Source: Streptomyces finlayi
GTDB lineage: Bacteria; Actinomycetota; Actinomycetes; Streptomycetales; Streptomycetaceae
NCBI RefSeq assembly: GCF_014216315.1
Contig: NZ_CP045702.1
Span: 7,316,001 to 7,380,000 of the forward strand
Length of the DNA: 64,000 bases
Direction: 5' to 3'
This document shows positions 48,577-57,613 of the stretch, one piece after another; within the stretch, counting starts at the first letter, position 1; the number at the start of each line of letters is the position of its first letter. The notes under the pieces are model-generated. The model was given only the letters and a program-made list of their open reading frames with translations. It was not told the DNA's origin and did no database searches. Position numbers and translations under genes: made by a program.

Positions 48577-48884
48577 ACGAGCCGGCCCCCGGCACGGCGA
48601 GCGGCACCCTGGCCCGAAGGCTGGCCACGGACCCGGACACGGTGGAACGCGACCTCATGAAACTCGTGCTGACGATCGTCGAGCTGCTGCGTCAGCTGAT
48701 GGAACGCACCGCCGTCCACCGGGTCGACCAAGGAGACCTGGGCGAGGACGAGGAGGAACGCATCGGCATGACGCTGATGATCCTCCACGAACGCATGGAA
48801 GAGCTGTGCCGGACCTACGGCCTTTCGATGGACGACCTGAATCTCGATCTGGGCCCGTTGGGGTCGCTGCTTCCACGTGACTGA
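48573..48884 (+). CDS. gvpK: Gas vesicle protein GvpK
   Basis: A 103-residue helical protein (ATDPDTVERDLMKLVLTIVE, LLRQLMERTAVHRVDQGDLG, MTLMILHERMEELCRTYGLS, DLNLDLGPLG) typical of GvpK. GAGG lies before ATG 48573. In Streptomyces, gvpK ends a gvpO-A-F-G-Y-Z-J-L-S-K cluster. Here the structural gvpA and the rest are absent from the window, so vesicles cannot be made from this locus alone. Confidence 0.88.
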   Translation: MNEPAPGTASGTLARRLATDPDTVERDLMKLVLTIVELLRQLMERTAVHRVDQGDLGEDEEERIGMTLMILHERMEELCRTYGLSMDDLNLDLGPLGSLLPRD

Positions 48885-48953
48885 AGCGGCACCCGACAGG
48901 ACCCGGCCAACTATCGCTGTTTCACCCGAGAGGGAGAGGCAAGGAGGAATGTC

Positions 48954-49301
48954 ATGACTACTGAAAGCGGAAACGCCAGGAATTCCAGCGCCACGAACGC
49001 CAAGAAGACGACGGCCAAGTCGGCGTCGCAGGGAGTACGGTCCGCGGGCGACGCCACCAAGCAGGTCGGCCGCGCGGCGGCGAACGGCCTGCAGAGCGGG
49101 CAGCAGGCCGTGACGGCGAACGCCGCGAAGGCGGTCTCCGTGGCCACCACCGCCTGGACGGTCGTCAAGCACAGGAAGGCGGTCGTTACAGGAGCGGCCG
49201 CGGGTGTCGCCGGCGTGGCCGGTGCCGCCTTCGCCCTGGGCCGCTCGACGGCGAAGCCGCCGGTCGGACCGCTGACCCGGCTCGCGCGCGGACGGATCTG
49301 A
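48954..49301 (+). CDS. Small Ala-rich hydrophobic protein after gvpK
   Basis: A 115-residue protein with a polar N-terminus (NARNSSATNAKKTTAKSASQ), an Ala/Gly-rich amphipathic region and a hydrophobic segment (about 77-97, AVVTGAAAGVAGVAGAAFAL). AAGGAGGAATGTC before ATG 48954 is an excellent ribosome binding site. A similar small hydrophobic gene follows gvpK in known Streptomyces gas vesicle clusters; function unknown. Confidence 0.7.
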   Translation: MTTESGNARNSSATNAKKTTAKSASQGVRSAGDATKQVGRAAANGLQSGQQAVTANAAKAVSVATTAWTVVKHRKAVVTGAAAGVAGVAGAAFALGRSTAKPPVGPLTRLARGRI

Positions 49302-49330
49302 GCCCGAAGAGGGGTCCGTCCCGCCGCATC

Positions 49331-49388
49331 CGACCACGCGTACCGCCCCCGCCCCGTCCCGACGGGGCGGGGGCGGTACGCGTGGTCG
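49331..49388. terminator. Very strong terminator
   Basis: A perfect 28-bp inverted repeat (49331-49358 with 49361-49388, 2-base loop) ends the gas-vesicle remnant. Confidence 0.9.
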
Positions 49389-49716
49389 AACGCCGAGCCC
49401 GCGCGTGCGGCCTCCGTCCCTTGACCGCTTCAGCCGGTGACGTCCGGATGAGCCCCTGCCGCTGTACCTCAGAGTGCGGACCGAGCTCGGACAAGCAGTC
49501 GGCGGCGCCGCGCTGGAGCCTGTCTGCGCCTTCGCTCAGGTCCCGTCCGCCTTTCCGCGGGCGAACCGTTCACTGAAGTTCCGCGACGCTCGGGCAGCTC
49601 ACGTCCCGAGCCCCGGACCGCACAACCGCCGCGGACCACCGTGGGCCACCTGACGGTGACCGGGCCAGGACGGCCGGCTTCGTGTGCCTGCGGCCGCCGC
49701 GATCCGAAACGCGAAA
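49389..49716. other. 328-bp stretch with no recognised gene
   Basis: Between two strong hairpins; no frame gives a recognisable product. Confidence 0.5.
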
Positions 49717-49758
49717 TGGCCGCCGCGCGGGTGTCCGTGGACACCCGCGCGGCGGCCA
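49717..49758 (-). terminator. Terminator of the S15-type hydrolase operon
   Basis: A perfect 20-bp inverted repeat (49717-49736 with 49739-49758, 2-base loop) lies about 65 bp beyond the hydrolase stop. Confidence 0.85.
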
Positions 49759-49821
49759 ACCGCCCACCTCACCGCGCCGAACGAACCGGTAGCCCTCCCG
49801 TTCGTCCCGTGCGCGCGGCAC

Positions 49822-51870
49822 TCACAGCAGGTCCCGTGGCACGGTCTCGTTCCAGGTGCGGGAGAAGACGCGCCGCTCGCCCTCGTAGCCGTCGAGGGTG
49901 GCGTCGATGAGGAACTCCGCCTCGTTGCAGCGGAGTTCGGTCCGCGTCTCCACCCGTACATCCCAGTCGTCCCGCTGGAAGCGCATGGTCCAGGCCGATT
50001 CACCACCGACGGACGTGAAGTCGTCGGCGGTCGCGGTGTAGCGCTCGTACGCACGGCAGCCCACGTCCATCCCGATGTCGTCGATGCGCACCGTGCCCCG
50101 GTCCTTCACGATCTCCAGTGCCGACTCGTAACCGATCAGGTCCCGCTTGACCTCCCAGCGCTGCTCGGGAGGGCCCAGCCGGGTGGTGGAGACGGGCGGG
50201 GCGCCCTCGGGCTCGCCGAAGGGGCGTTGCGGCATGCCGTCCGGCTCCTCCACCGGGCGTACCGGGAGCGTCAGGGTGCTGGATCCTTCGTACACACTCA
50301 GCAGGACGGGCCGGGGCGGGGGCCAGGCCAGGGGCCAGTACGAGGTCGAGAGGGAGAGCCGGATCCGGTGGCCGGCCGGAAACACCTGTGCCACACCGTT
50401 CAGCTGCACGGTGGCCCGGTACCGGCGGCCCGGCTCCAGTGGCCCGGGTTCGTCCGTCGTGTCGTGGCGCGTCAGGTTGAGAAGGCCGTACGTCACCCGG
50501 GTGGCCCGTCCGTCGGGCGCGACGTCGGAGAGGCGAGCGGCGACCGTGGCCACCGGTTCACTGGCGGACAGGTCGAGTTCGACCGTCGGTGAACCCAGGA
50601 TCTCCACCGGTTCCTCCAGCGGTCCGGTGTCGAAGACGAGTGAGCCGCCGTCCTCCTCGCGCTGGTCGTAGGGCAGGTCGGGCGGGGCGTTGTACGACGC
50701 CCACTTGCCCGCGAACTGGCCCACGGACAGGGGTGACTGCACCGTCATCGGGGCCCCCGGCCGGCCGCCGCCGTCTTCTCCGGGCCCCAGGTCGTCCAGC
50801 CTGACGATGCGGTGCCGCAGGAGGGGATGCATGACTGGCTGGACGCGCGGTGACGGCCAGCCTGGCTCGCCCACCCAGCGGCCGGGGCGCTCCTCGTACG
50901 ACGTCGAGGGAGGCACGCTCTCCTGCATCCACGTCTGCAGCATGGGGCCGTCCATCACCCCGTTGTCCACTCCCTTGAGCCAGTGGTCCCACCACCGCAC
51001 GACCTCCTGCAGATAGCCGATCGCGGGGCCGGGCTCACCGAGATGCGGGTACTTGTGGGACCACGGCCCCACCAGGCCCTTGCGCGGCACGTTCAGATGC
51101 TCCAGGAGACGCATCACGGCGTTGGAGTAACCGTCGGCCCAGCCGCTGGACGCGAGCACCGGGCAGCGTACGGACGTGTAGTCCTCGCACACCGACGCGT
51201 GCCGCCAGTAGTCGTCACGGCGCTGATGGCGCAGCCACTCCAGAACCCAGGGCCGGGTGTGCTTCATCCGTTCGTGCCACATGTCCCGCCACCGGTCCCC
51301 GACGACGGCGGGGTCCGGGGGGCACGTCGCGTACGCGAACATCGTCCCCGCCTCCGCGAGGTTGTCCGACAGCATCACGCCGCCCATGTAGTGCATGTCG
51401 TCGGCGTACCGGTCGTCGGTGAACGAGGCGATCACCACGGCCCCCAGGCTCGGCGGCTGCCGTGCCGCCGTCTGGAGCGCGGCGAAGGCGCCCCAGGAGA
51501 TGCCCATCATTCCCGTCGAGCCGTCGCACCAGGGCTGGTCGGCCAGCCAGGCCAGCACCTCCTCGGCATCCGCCTGCTCCTGCTCCAGGTACTCGTCGGC
51601 CAGGACCCCCTCGGAGTCACCGGTGCCCCGCAGATCGACGCGCACGCACGCGTAGCCGTGCCCCGCGATGTACGGTTGATGGATCGAGTCGCGTACGGCG
51701 GTGAGGTCCCGCTTGCGGTACGGGATGTATTCCAGCACCGCGGGCACCGGCTGGTCGTCCGAGGACACCGGACGCCAGATCCGCGCGGACAGGCGCGTAC
51801 CGTCTGACATGGGCACGACGACGTGCTCGTCTTCCTTCGTCGCGTGCGGCAGATTGCTCACGAATCGCAT
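49822..51870 (-). CDS. CocE/NonD-family (X-Pro dipeptidyl-peptidase-type) hydrolase
   Basis: A 682-residue alpha/beta hydrolase of the S15/CocE family. Catalytic elements: GMMGISWGAFAALQ (nucleophile Ser in GxSxG), a conserved Asp region (VRCPVLASSGWADGYSNAVM) and His in VGPWSHKYPH. RVDLRGTGDSEG is the oxyanion-side signature. The C-terminal jelly-roll domain (about 420-600, SPTVELDLSASEPVATVAAR) is also typical. No signal peptide, so it acts in the cytoplasm. Start at 51870 (MRFVSNLPHATKEDE). It follows an ATP-grasp gene by 28 bp, in one operon. Confidence 0.9.
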   Translation of the reverse strand: MRFVSNLPHATKEDEHVVVPMSDGTRLSARIWRPVSSDDQPVPAVLEYIPYRKRDLTAVRDSIHQPYIAGHGYACVRVDLRGTGDSEGVLADEYLEQEQADAEEVLAWLADQPWCDGSTGMMGISWGAFAALQTAARQPPSLGAVVIASFTDDRYADDMHYMGGVMLSDNLAEAGTMFAYATCPPDPAVVGDRWRDMWHERMKHTRPWVLEWLRHQRRDDYWRHASVCEDYTSVRCPVLASSGWADGYSNAVMRLLEHLNVPRKGLVGPWSHKYPHLGEPGPAIGYLQEVVRWWDHWLKGVDNGVMDGPMLQTWMQESVPPSTSYEERPGRWVGEPGWPSPRVQPVMHPLLRHRIVRLDDLGPGEDGGGRPGAPMTVQSPLSVGQFAGKWASYNAPPDLPYDQREEDGGSLVFDTGPLEEPVEILGSPTVELDLSASEPVATVAARLSDVAPDGRATRVTYGLLNLTRHDTTDEPGPLEPGRRYRATVQLNGVAQVFPAGHRIRLSLSTSYWPLAWPPPRPVLLSVYEGSSTLTLPVRPVEEPDGMPQRPFGEPEGAPPVSTTRLGPPEQRWEVKRDLIGYESALEIVKDRGTVRIDDIGMDVGCRAYERYTATADDFTSVGGESAWTMRFQRDDWDVRVETRTELRCNEAEFLIDATLDGYEGERRVFSRTWNETVPRDLL

Positions 51871-51898
51871 AGGGCGCAACCGCTCCTCTCCGGTGTGC

Positions 51899-53221
51899 TC
51901 AGCTGTTCTTCCGGTCGCGTCCGCCCGGTGTGGTCTCGTCGAACACCAGCCCCAAAGCCGCGACACAGCGGTCGTACTTGGACCGCATGTCCTCCTCGCT
52001 GTCACCGCCGGTGAAGATGTGCGCGATCTCGTAGCTGTAGCTGTCCTGTTGCGGCGTGTCCGAGAGGCGCTGCCCCTCCTCGGGCACCACGTCGACACGC
52101 ACGCCCGGTATCTCGCGCTCGATCCGCTCGATGTCCTCGCGTGAGGGGACGCGGTGCGCCGCCCCGTCCGCGAACCACCGGTGGTACCACTTGGCGGCCA
52201 TGGCGTACGGCCCGGCCCGGTGCGGCAGCGAGGGGTCCTTGTCGAGGGCGAGGCTGATCATGCAGTGGTGGTTCGGGACACCGTCGACGTACTCGAAGAG
52301 CTCCGCGTGCGACTGCGAGTGGCGGGGGTTGATCTCCAGCAGGTTGATCGCGTCCTTCTGCGGATCGTAGAAGTACTCGATGCTGAAGGTCGCGCTGTCC
52401 ATCCCGATCTGCCGCATCACCCGGGCGGAGACGTCGTGCAGCCTGCGCACCACCGGTTCGGGCAGGGCCGAGGGGTACTGGTGGCGCAGAAAGCTGGAGG
52501 AATCCGGGTAGTTGATGGAGTCCAGGATGCCGTAGACGGTGACCTCGCCGTTGTGGACGTAGCCCTCCACCGCTACCTGGACGCCCGACAGGGCCTCCTC
52601 GGCGAGGCAGACCTGGCCCCCGACACCGGCCATCTCCTCGGGCAGATCCAGGCGTTCCAGGATGTACTCGAAGGGCCGGCCCACCCGGGCCACACCCTTA
52701 CGGATCTCCTCGACCGCTTCCCGGAACTCCTGCTGGTTCCCGACACCGAAGGCGAGCTCCGACGAGTACGACAGGGCGGGCTTCAGCCACATGGGGAAAC
52801 GCACGCCCTCGGGCGGCCGGGGTTCGTCCGCCTCCATGTCGACCCGTCCGAAGCGCGGGTGCTCCTCGATGACCTTCTGCTGTTCCAGCCGGCTCCAGTA
52901 CTTGTGCTCGCACGTGACGACGGACTTGAGACCGGTACTGCGTGTGCCGTAGTGCTCACTCAGCATCGGCACCAGTGTGCTCACCGGGAAGTCCCAGTAG
53001 CCGACGATCGCGTCGATGCTGCCGTCGAAGGCATCGAGTATGTCCTTCGCCTTCTCGAGCAGGTCGGCCACCGATACCTCACCGACCTGGAGCTCCTCGA
53101 TGGTGAGCAGCGGGTGGAACACGTACGTGTCAGCGTCGGGCACGGTATGCAGGGTCCGTAGATTCCCCTCGTCCATACCGAGAACGAATATGTTCTTACG
53201 TTGCATGGTCATGCGGTTCAC
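51899..53221 (-). CDS. ATP-grasp ligase
   Basis: A 440-residue ATP-grasp enzyme, a family that joins a carboxylate to an amine via an acyl phosphate. Seen: IVGYWDFPVSTLVPMLSEHY (N-terminal fold), GVRFPMWLKPALSYSSELAF (grasp Lys), FEYILERLDLPEEM, VEGYVHNGEVTVYGILDSI and SIEYFYDPQKDAINLLEINP (metal-binding Glu/Asn), then RHSQSHAELFEYVDG. The GTG at 53221 has AAGGAGACGC just upstream. It is the first gene of an operon with the hydrolase downstream. Substrates are unknown; the pair could build and trim a small peptide. Confidence 0.87.
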   Translation of the reverse strand: MNRMTMQRKNIFVLGMDEGNLRTLHTVPDADTYVFHPLLTIEELQVGEVSVADLLEKAKDILDAFDGSIDAIVGYWDFPVSTLVPMLSEHYGTRSTGLKSVVTCEHKYWSRLEQQKVIEEHPRFGRVDMEADEPRPPEGVRFPMWLKPALSYSSELAFGVGNQQEFREAVEEIRKGVARVGRPFEYILERLDLPEEMAGVGGQVCLAEEALSGVQVAVEGYVHNGEVTVYGILDSINYPDSSSFLRHQYPSALPEPVVRRLHDVSARVMRQIGMDSATFSIEYFYDPQKDAINLLEINPRHSQSHAELFEYVDGVPNHHCMISLALDKDPSLPHRAGPYAMAAKWYHRWFADGAAHRVPSREDIERIEREIPGVRVDVVPEEGQRLSDTPQQDSYSYEIAHIFTGGDSEEDMRSKYDRCVAALGLVFDETTPGGRDRKNS

Positions 53222-53321
53222 GCGTCTCCTTTGCGGGGTTCGTGACGCGGTGCTTTGTCACCGGCCCCGTTCTGGGCGCTTTCCTCGTCCAGCGCGTTTC
53301 ACACCTCATGCCCGGAAAGGA

Positions 53322-53774
53322 TCAGGGGATGTCGCTGCGCAGCATGGGGCCCCACGGGCCCGGCTGGTGAGTGATCACCTCAGTGGCCTCGGCGATGGCA
53401 CAGGCACCGATCCAGCCCAGCGCCTCGACCTCGTGCACGAGAGGCTCGTTGTCGGGGCCGCGTCCGGTCTCGGTGCCGTGCAATACCCACGGCCGGGTCC
53501 CGGGGTTCCTGACCCGGGGGAGATGTGAGTAGTCGTACAGCCGCCGTGCCACCCATGTCCGTACGGAACGGTCGCCCCACCAGTCCTCGACGTCGAGGGG
53601 GTTCGCGGACAGGCCCGGCAGGGAGAGACCGGTGAGACCGTCCCTGCTGGAGACGGTCTCAAGATCCCGCTCCGGACCCCGTGACCAGCGCACATAGAGA
53701 CCCCGGCGGCTCCGCACCAGCTCGGCCAGAGCATCCAGGGTGTCATATACGGGCATCGATTCCGTGTTGCTCAT
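53322..53774 (-). CDS. DUF6098-like protein
   Basis: A 150-residue protein (LDALAELVRSRRGLYVRWSR, GLSLPGLSANPLDVEDWWGD, RTWVARRLYDYSHLPRVRNP, GRGPDNEPLVHEVEALGWIG). It matches the layout of an actinomycete family I recall as DUF6098; function unknown. ATG 53774 chosen because upstream residues are not conserved-looking. Confidence 0.75.
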   Translation of the reverse strand: MSNTESMPVYDTLDALAELVRSRRGLYVRWSRGPERDLETVSSRDGLTGLSLPGLSANPLDVEDWWGDRSVRTWVARRLYDYSHLPRVRNPGTRPWVLHGTETGRGPDNEPLVHEVEALGWIGACAIAEATEVITHQPGPWGPMLRSDIP

Positions 53775-53924
53775 AACCCCTCGTCCGCAGCCCGGGATGA
53801 CGCTGCAAGGATTCCCACAATCCGTTCCGGGTAACGGCCGACGGCGGCGGGCACCCGAACAGGCGTACCCTCCGCCGCGACGGAGCATCAGGGGCGGTCC
53901 CCCGCCCGCAGCAGCTCCGTAGCC

Positions 53925-55379
53925 TCAGTCGCCCGCGGGCAGAGCGCCGGAACGGGCGACCTCGGCGTACCAGCGGGCGCTGGACTTGGGCGTACGGCGG
54001 CCCGTCGGGTAGTCCACGTACACCGCGCCGAAGCGCTTGCTGTAGCCGTAGCCCCACTCGAAATTGTCGAGCAGCGACCACAGGAAGTAGCCACGGACAT
54101 CCACACCGTCGGCGATCGCCCGGTGGACCGCCGAGAGGTGACTCCGCAGATACGCGATGCGGTCCGGGTCGTGGACGGTGCCCGCCGGGTCGACGTAGTC
54201 GTCGAACGCGGCGCCGTTCTCGGTGATGATCAGCGGAAGGGCGGGGAACTCGCGCTTCAGGTCGCGCAGCAGGTCGTACAGACCGCTCGGGTCGACCGCC
54301 CAGCCCATCGCCGTGGTGCTCCCCGGCGGACGGTGGAAGGCGACCTGGTCAGCCCCTGGCCACGGGCTGTGCTCGCTGATGCCGTGACCGTCGGAGGTGT
54401 GCGCGCCGTCGACCGTCGCCGCGGAGACCAGGGTCGGCGTGTAGTAGTTGACGCCCAGGAAGTCCAGCGGCTGGTGGATGGTCTCCGTGTCGCCGTCCCT
54501 GACGAACGACCAGTCCGTCAGGTGCGCGGTGTCCGCCAGCACGTCGGCCGGATAGGCGCCGTGGAGCATCGGCCCGGTGAAGACCCGGTTGGCCACCCCG
54601 TCGATCCGCCGGGCCGCGTCGACGTCCTCGGCGCTGTCGGTGAGCGACCGCATCTGATGGATGTTGAGGGTGACGGACATCTGGGCGTCGGAAGACAGCA
54701 CGGCGCGCATGGCCCGCGCGGCGAGGCCGTGGCCGAGATTCAGATGGTGGGCCGCACGCAGCGCGTCGACGGGGTCGGTGCGCCCGGGGGCGTGCACCCC
54801 GGATCCGTATCCGAGGAAGGCGCTGCACCACGGCTCGTTGAGCGTCGTCCAGGTCTTCACCCGGTCGCCGAGCGCCTCGGCGACGATGCCGGCGTACTCC
54901 GCGAAGCGCTCCGCCGTGGCCCGCTCGGGCCAGCCACCGGCGTCCTCCAGCTCCTGCGGAAGGTCCCAGTGGTAGAGGGTCGCGACCGGCTGGATGTTCT
55001 TCTCCAGCAGACCGTCGGTCAGTCGGCGGTAGAAGTCGAGCCCCTTCTGGACCGCGGGTCCACGCCCCGTGGGCTGGACCCGGGACCACGAGACGGAGAA
55101 CCTGTACGCGCCCACGCCGATGTCGGACATGATCTGCACGTCCTCAGGCCAGCGGTGGTAGTGGTCCGTCGCGATGTCCCCGGTGTCGCCGTTGTGGACC
55201 TTGCCCGGTGTGCGGGAGTAGGTGTCCCAGATGGAGGGCGTCCGGCCGTCGGTGTCCGCGGCCCCCTCGATCTGGTAGGCGGCGGTGGCCGTACCCCACA
55301 GGAAGTCCGGCGGGAAGACGAGGGACGGCGGGACGGGACGGGTGGAGGTGTGGGTGCCGTGCGAGGTTGCGGTGACCAT
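53925..55379 (-). CDS. GH1 beta-glucosidase (bglC-like)
   Basis: A 484-residue cytoplasmic family-1 glycosidase that would cleave cellobiose and other beta-glucosides to glucose. N-terminal signature FLWGTATAAYQIEGA, acid/base Glu in TWTTLNEPWCSAFLGYG, nucleophile Glu in LPLIITENGAAFDD and YFLWSLLDNFEWGYGYSKRFG. No signal peptide. Last gene of the cebE-F-G-bglC-like operon, 70 bp after the second permease. Gene order equals cebR-cebEFG-bglC of other Streptomyces. Confidence 0.93.
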   Translation of the reverse strand: MVTATSHGTHTSTRPVPPSLVFPPDFLWGTATAAYQIEGAADTDGRTPSIWDTYSRTPGKVHNGDTGDIATDHYHRWPEDVQIMSDIGVGAYRFSVSWSRVQPTGRGPAVQKGLDFYRRLTDGLLEKNIQPVATLYHWDLPQELEDAGGWPERATAERFAEYAGIVAEALGDRVKTWTTLNEPWCSAFLGYGSGVHAPGRTDPVDALRAAHHLNLGHGLAARAMRAVLSSDAQMSVTLNIHQMRSLTDSAEDVDAARRIDGVANRVFTGPMLHGAYPADVLADTAHLTDWSFVRDGDTETIHQPLDFLGVNYYTPTLVSAATVDGAHTSDGHGISEHSPWPGADQVAFHRPPGSTTAMGWAVDPSGLYDLLRDLKREFPALPLIITENGAAFDDYVDPAGTVHDPDRIAYLRSHLSAVHRAIADGVDVRGYFLWSLLDNFEWGYGYSKRFGAVYVDYPTGRRTPKSSARWYAEVARSGALPAGD

Positions 55380-55449
55380 GTGAATCCTTACGGTGCGGAC
55401 GGGAGAGCGGGAGCGGTGCGAAACGGGAGAGCGGGACGAGGTGGCCGGC

Positions 55450-56379
55450 TCACCCCTTGACGGCGCCCTGCATGATGCCGCCGACGATCTGGCGGCCGAG
55501 AACGACGAACATGACGAGCAGCGGGAGTGTGCCGAGCAGGGCGCCCGCCATGACCAGCGACTGGTCGCGCACATAACCGGCGCTGAGCTGGGTGAGAGCG
55601 ACCGGCACGGTCGGGTTGTCCATGTTCAGCGCGATGAAGGGCCAGAAGAAGTCGTTCCACGCGTGAACGAAAGTGATCATGAAGAGGACGGCCATCGCGG
55701 GCCTGGCCACCGGAAGCACGATGCTCCAGAAGATCCGCAGGGAGTGTGCGCCGTCCACGCGTGCGGCCTCGATGAGCTCGTCGGGCATCGCCTCCATGAG
55801 GTACTGCCGCATGAAGAACACACCGACCGCGCTGACCAGGGTGGGGAAGATGACCGCCGGCAGCCGCTGTCCCCAGCCCAGGTCGCTCATCATCATGAAG
55901 AGCGGGACCACACCGAGCTGCGGCGGGATCATCATCGTGCCGATGACCAGGGTCAGCAGCCCGTTGCGGCCCGTGAACCGCAGCTTGGCGAAGGCGAAAC
56001 CGGCCAGGGTCGCGAACAGCACGGTGGCCACGGCGATGCTTCCCGCCACGATCAGGCTGTTGAGCATCGCCTTGCCGAGTGCCGCTTCCGTCCAGGCGCG
56101 GCTCAGGTTGGTGAACAGATTCGGGCCCGGCAGGAACGGCGGCGGCGTCTGCGTCACCCGGGTGTTGTCGGTCGAGGCGGCGACCATCGTCCAGTACAGC
56201 GGGAACAGGGACATCAGCGCGACGAGGCCGAGCAGGAGGTACGCCACCGGTCCCGCGTGGTGCTGCCGTCCGGCCTTCATCCTCAGGGAGGGGAGCCGGG
56301 AGCCGCCGCGGAACGGGGCGACGGACGGCTTGCTCTTCGAGGTGTGCGGCGGGGCGCCCCGCAGGCTGTCGGTGGTCAT
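55450..56379 (-). CDS. Sugar ABC transporter permease (CebG-like)
   Basis: A 309-residue inner-membrane permease of the CUT1 carbohydrate family with six helices. The EAA loop EAARVDGAHSLRIFWSIVLP contacts the ATPase (usually MsiK, encoded elsewhere). ATG 56379 overlaps the stop of the other permease by 4 bases. Substrate by context: cellobiose or a similar beta-oligosaccharide. Confidence 0.9.
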   Translation of the reverse strand: MTTDSLRGAPPHTSKSKPSVAPFRGGSRLPSLRMKAGRQHHAGPVAYLLLGLVALMSLFPLYWTMVAASTDNTRVTQTPPPFLPGPNLFTNLSRAWTEAALGKAMLNSLIVAGSIAVATVLFATLAGFAFAKLRFTGRNGLLTLVIGTMMIPPQLGVVPLFMMMSDLGWGQRLPAVIFPTLVSAVGVFFMRQYLMEAMPDELIEAARVDGAHSLRIFWSIVLPVARPAMAVLFMITFVHAWNDFFWPFIALNMDNPTVPVALTQLSAGYVRDQSLVMAGALLGTLPLLVMFVVLGRQIVGGIMQGAVKG

Positions 56380-57428
56380 CGCTTTCCGCTCCTGATTCCC
56401 TGCGAGGTACGGGACCGGGTGGTCGCGCTCTTGATGAGTCGCTGGAGGACGAAGGCCAGAACGAGAAGCATGAACATGGCCCAGGCGATGGTCGACGCCC
56501 GTCCCATCTGGTAGTTCTTCCAGCCCTCCTCGTACATCAGCAGCCCGAGCGTCTGGTACTGGTTGTCGGCGCCGCCGGAGATTCCGTTCGGCCCCTGTCC
56601 GAAGATCAGCGGCTCACCGAAGAGCTGGGTCGCGCCGATCGTCGAGAGCACGATGGTGAACACGATCGTGGCCCGAATCCCGGGCACGGTCACCGACAGG
56701 AACTGCTGCCAGCGAGAGGCCCCGTCGATCGCGGCCGCCTCGTACCGGTCACGGGGGATGGCCTGCATCGCGGCCAGGTAGAGCAGGGCGTTGTAGCCGG
56801 TCCAGCGCCAGATGACGATGGTGGAGATCGCGATCTGAGCAGGCCACTTGTCGCCCTCCCAGTCGATGCTCTCCACTCCGAACGTCCCGAGGAACCAGTT
56901 GATCATCCCGAAATCGCGCTCGAACAGCATCGTGAACACCAGCGCGGCCGCACCGACGGATGTGGCGTACGGCGTCAGCGCCGCGACGCGGAAGAACGTC
57001 GAGCCACGCAGCGAGTAGTTGAGCAGATGGGCGATGCCGAGGGCCATCAGCAACTGGGGCACCGTGGAGATCACACCGATGGTGATGGTGTTGGCGAGCG
57101 CGTTCCAGAAGCGGTCATCGGCCCACAGGGCGGTGTAGTTGCCGAAACCGCGCCACTCCATGAGGTCCATGGTGGCCAGCTCGACCTTGTGCAGCGAGAT
57201 CCACGAGGTGTAGATCAACGGGTAGAAACTGAACGCGCCGAAGACGATGAAGAACGGGGCGACGAAACCGTACGGTGCGCCTCGGAGATCGAGCCGGTGG
57301 AGCAGGTTACGTCGGCGCTGCCGGGGCCGGTCCTTGCCGCCGGGCGCGGCGCCCGGGCCGGGCGGGGCACCGATGTCCGGCCCGCCGGGGCCGGTGGCCG
57401 GTGTGTGGGCGGAGGTGGAGGTGACCAC
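56376..57428 (-). CDS. Sugar ABC transporter permease (CebF-like)
   Basis: A 350-residue permease with a Gly/Pro-rich cytoplasmic N-terminus (to about 50) and about six membrane helices (YGFVAPFFIVFGAFSFYPLI the first). EAA loop YEAAAIDGASRWQQFLSVTV. Forms the channel with the CebG-like protein. No ATPase gene is in the cluster, as expected for MsiK-dependent systems. Confidence 0.9.
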   Translation of the reverse strand: MVTSTSAHTPATGPGGPDIGAPPGPGAAPGGKDRPRQRRRNLLHRLDLRGAPYGFVAPFFIVFGAFSFYPLIYTSWISLHKVELATMDLMEWRGFGNYTALWADDRFWNALANTITIGVISTVPQLLMALGIAHLLNYSLRGSTFFRVAALTPYATSVGAAALVFTMLFERDFGMINWFLGTFGVESIDWEGDKWPAQIAISTIVIWRWTGYNALLYLAAMQAIPRDRYEAAAIDGASRWQQFLSVTVPGIRATIVFTIVLSTIGATQLFGEPLIFGQGPNGISGGADNQYQTLGLLMYEEGWKNYQMGRASTIAWAMFMLLVLAFVLQRLIKSATTRSRTSQGIRSGKR

Positions 57429-57567
57429 GGTGGCCTCCTTCCTGGGGGAGAGCTGCGAGGGGATGGGGCACGGCCGGAGATGCCGCCGGCCCTGGGTCCG
57501 ACCGCCGACGGGCGGCGATCAGGAGGTGAGGACGAGCCGCGTTCCGGAGGGAGACGCCGCTCCTGCG

Positions 57568-57602
57568 GCCGGGCCCGGAAGCTCCTGCGCTCCGGGCCCG
57601 GC
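57568..57602 (-). terminator. Intercistronic hairpin between cebE-like and cebF-like genes
   Basis: A perfect 12-bp inverted repeat (GCCGGGCCCGGA with TCCGGGCCCGGC, 11-base loop) begins just after the binding-protein stop. Such hairpins reduce read-through and stabilise mRNA, raising binding protein over permeases. Confidence 0.65.
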
Positions 57603-57613
57603 GGAGGCGACCG

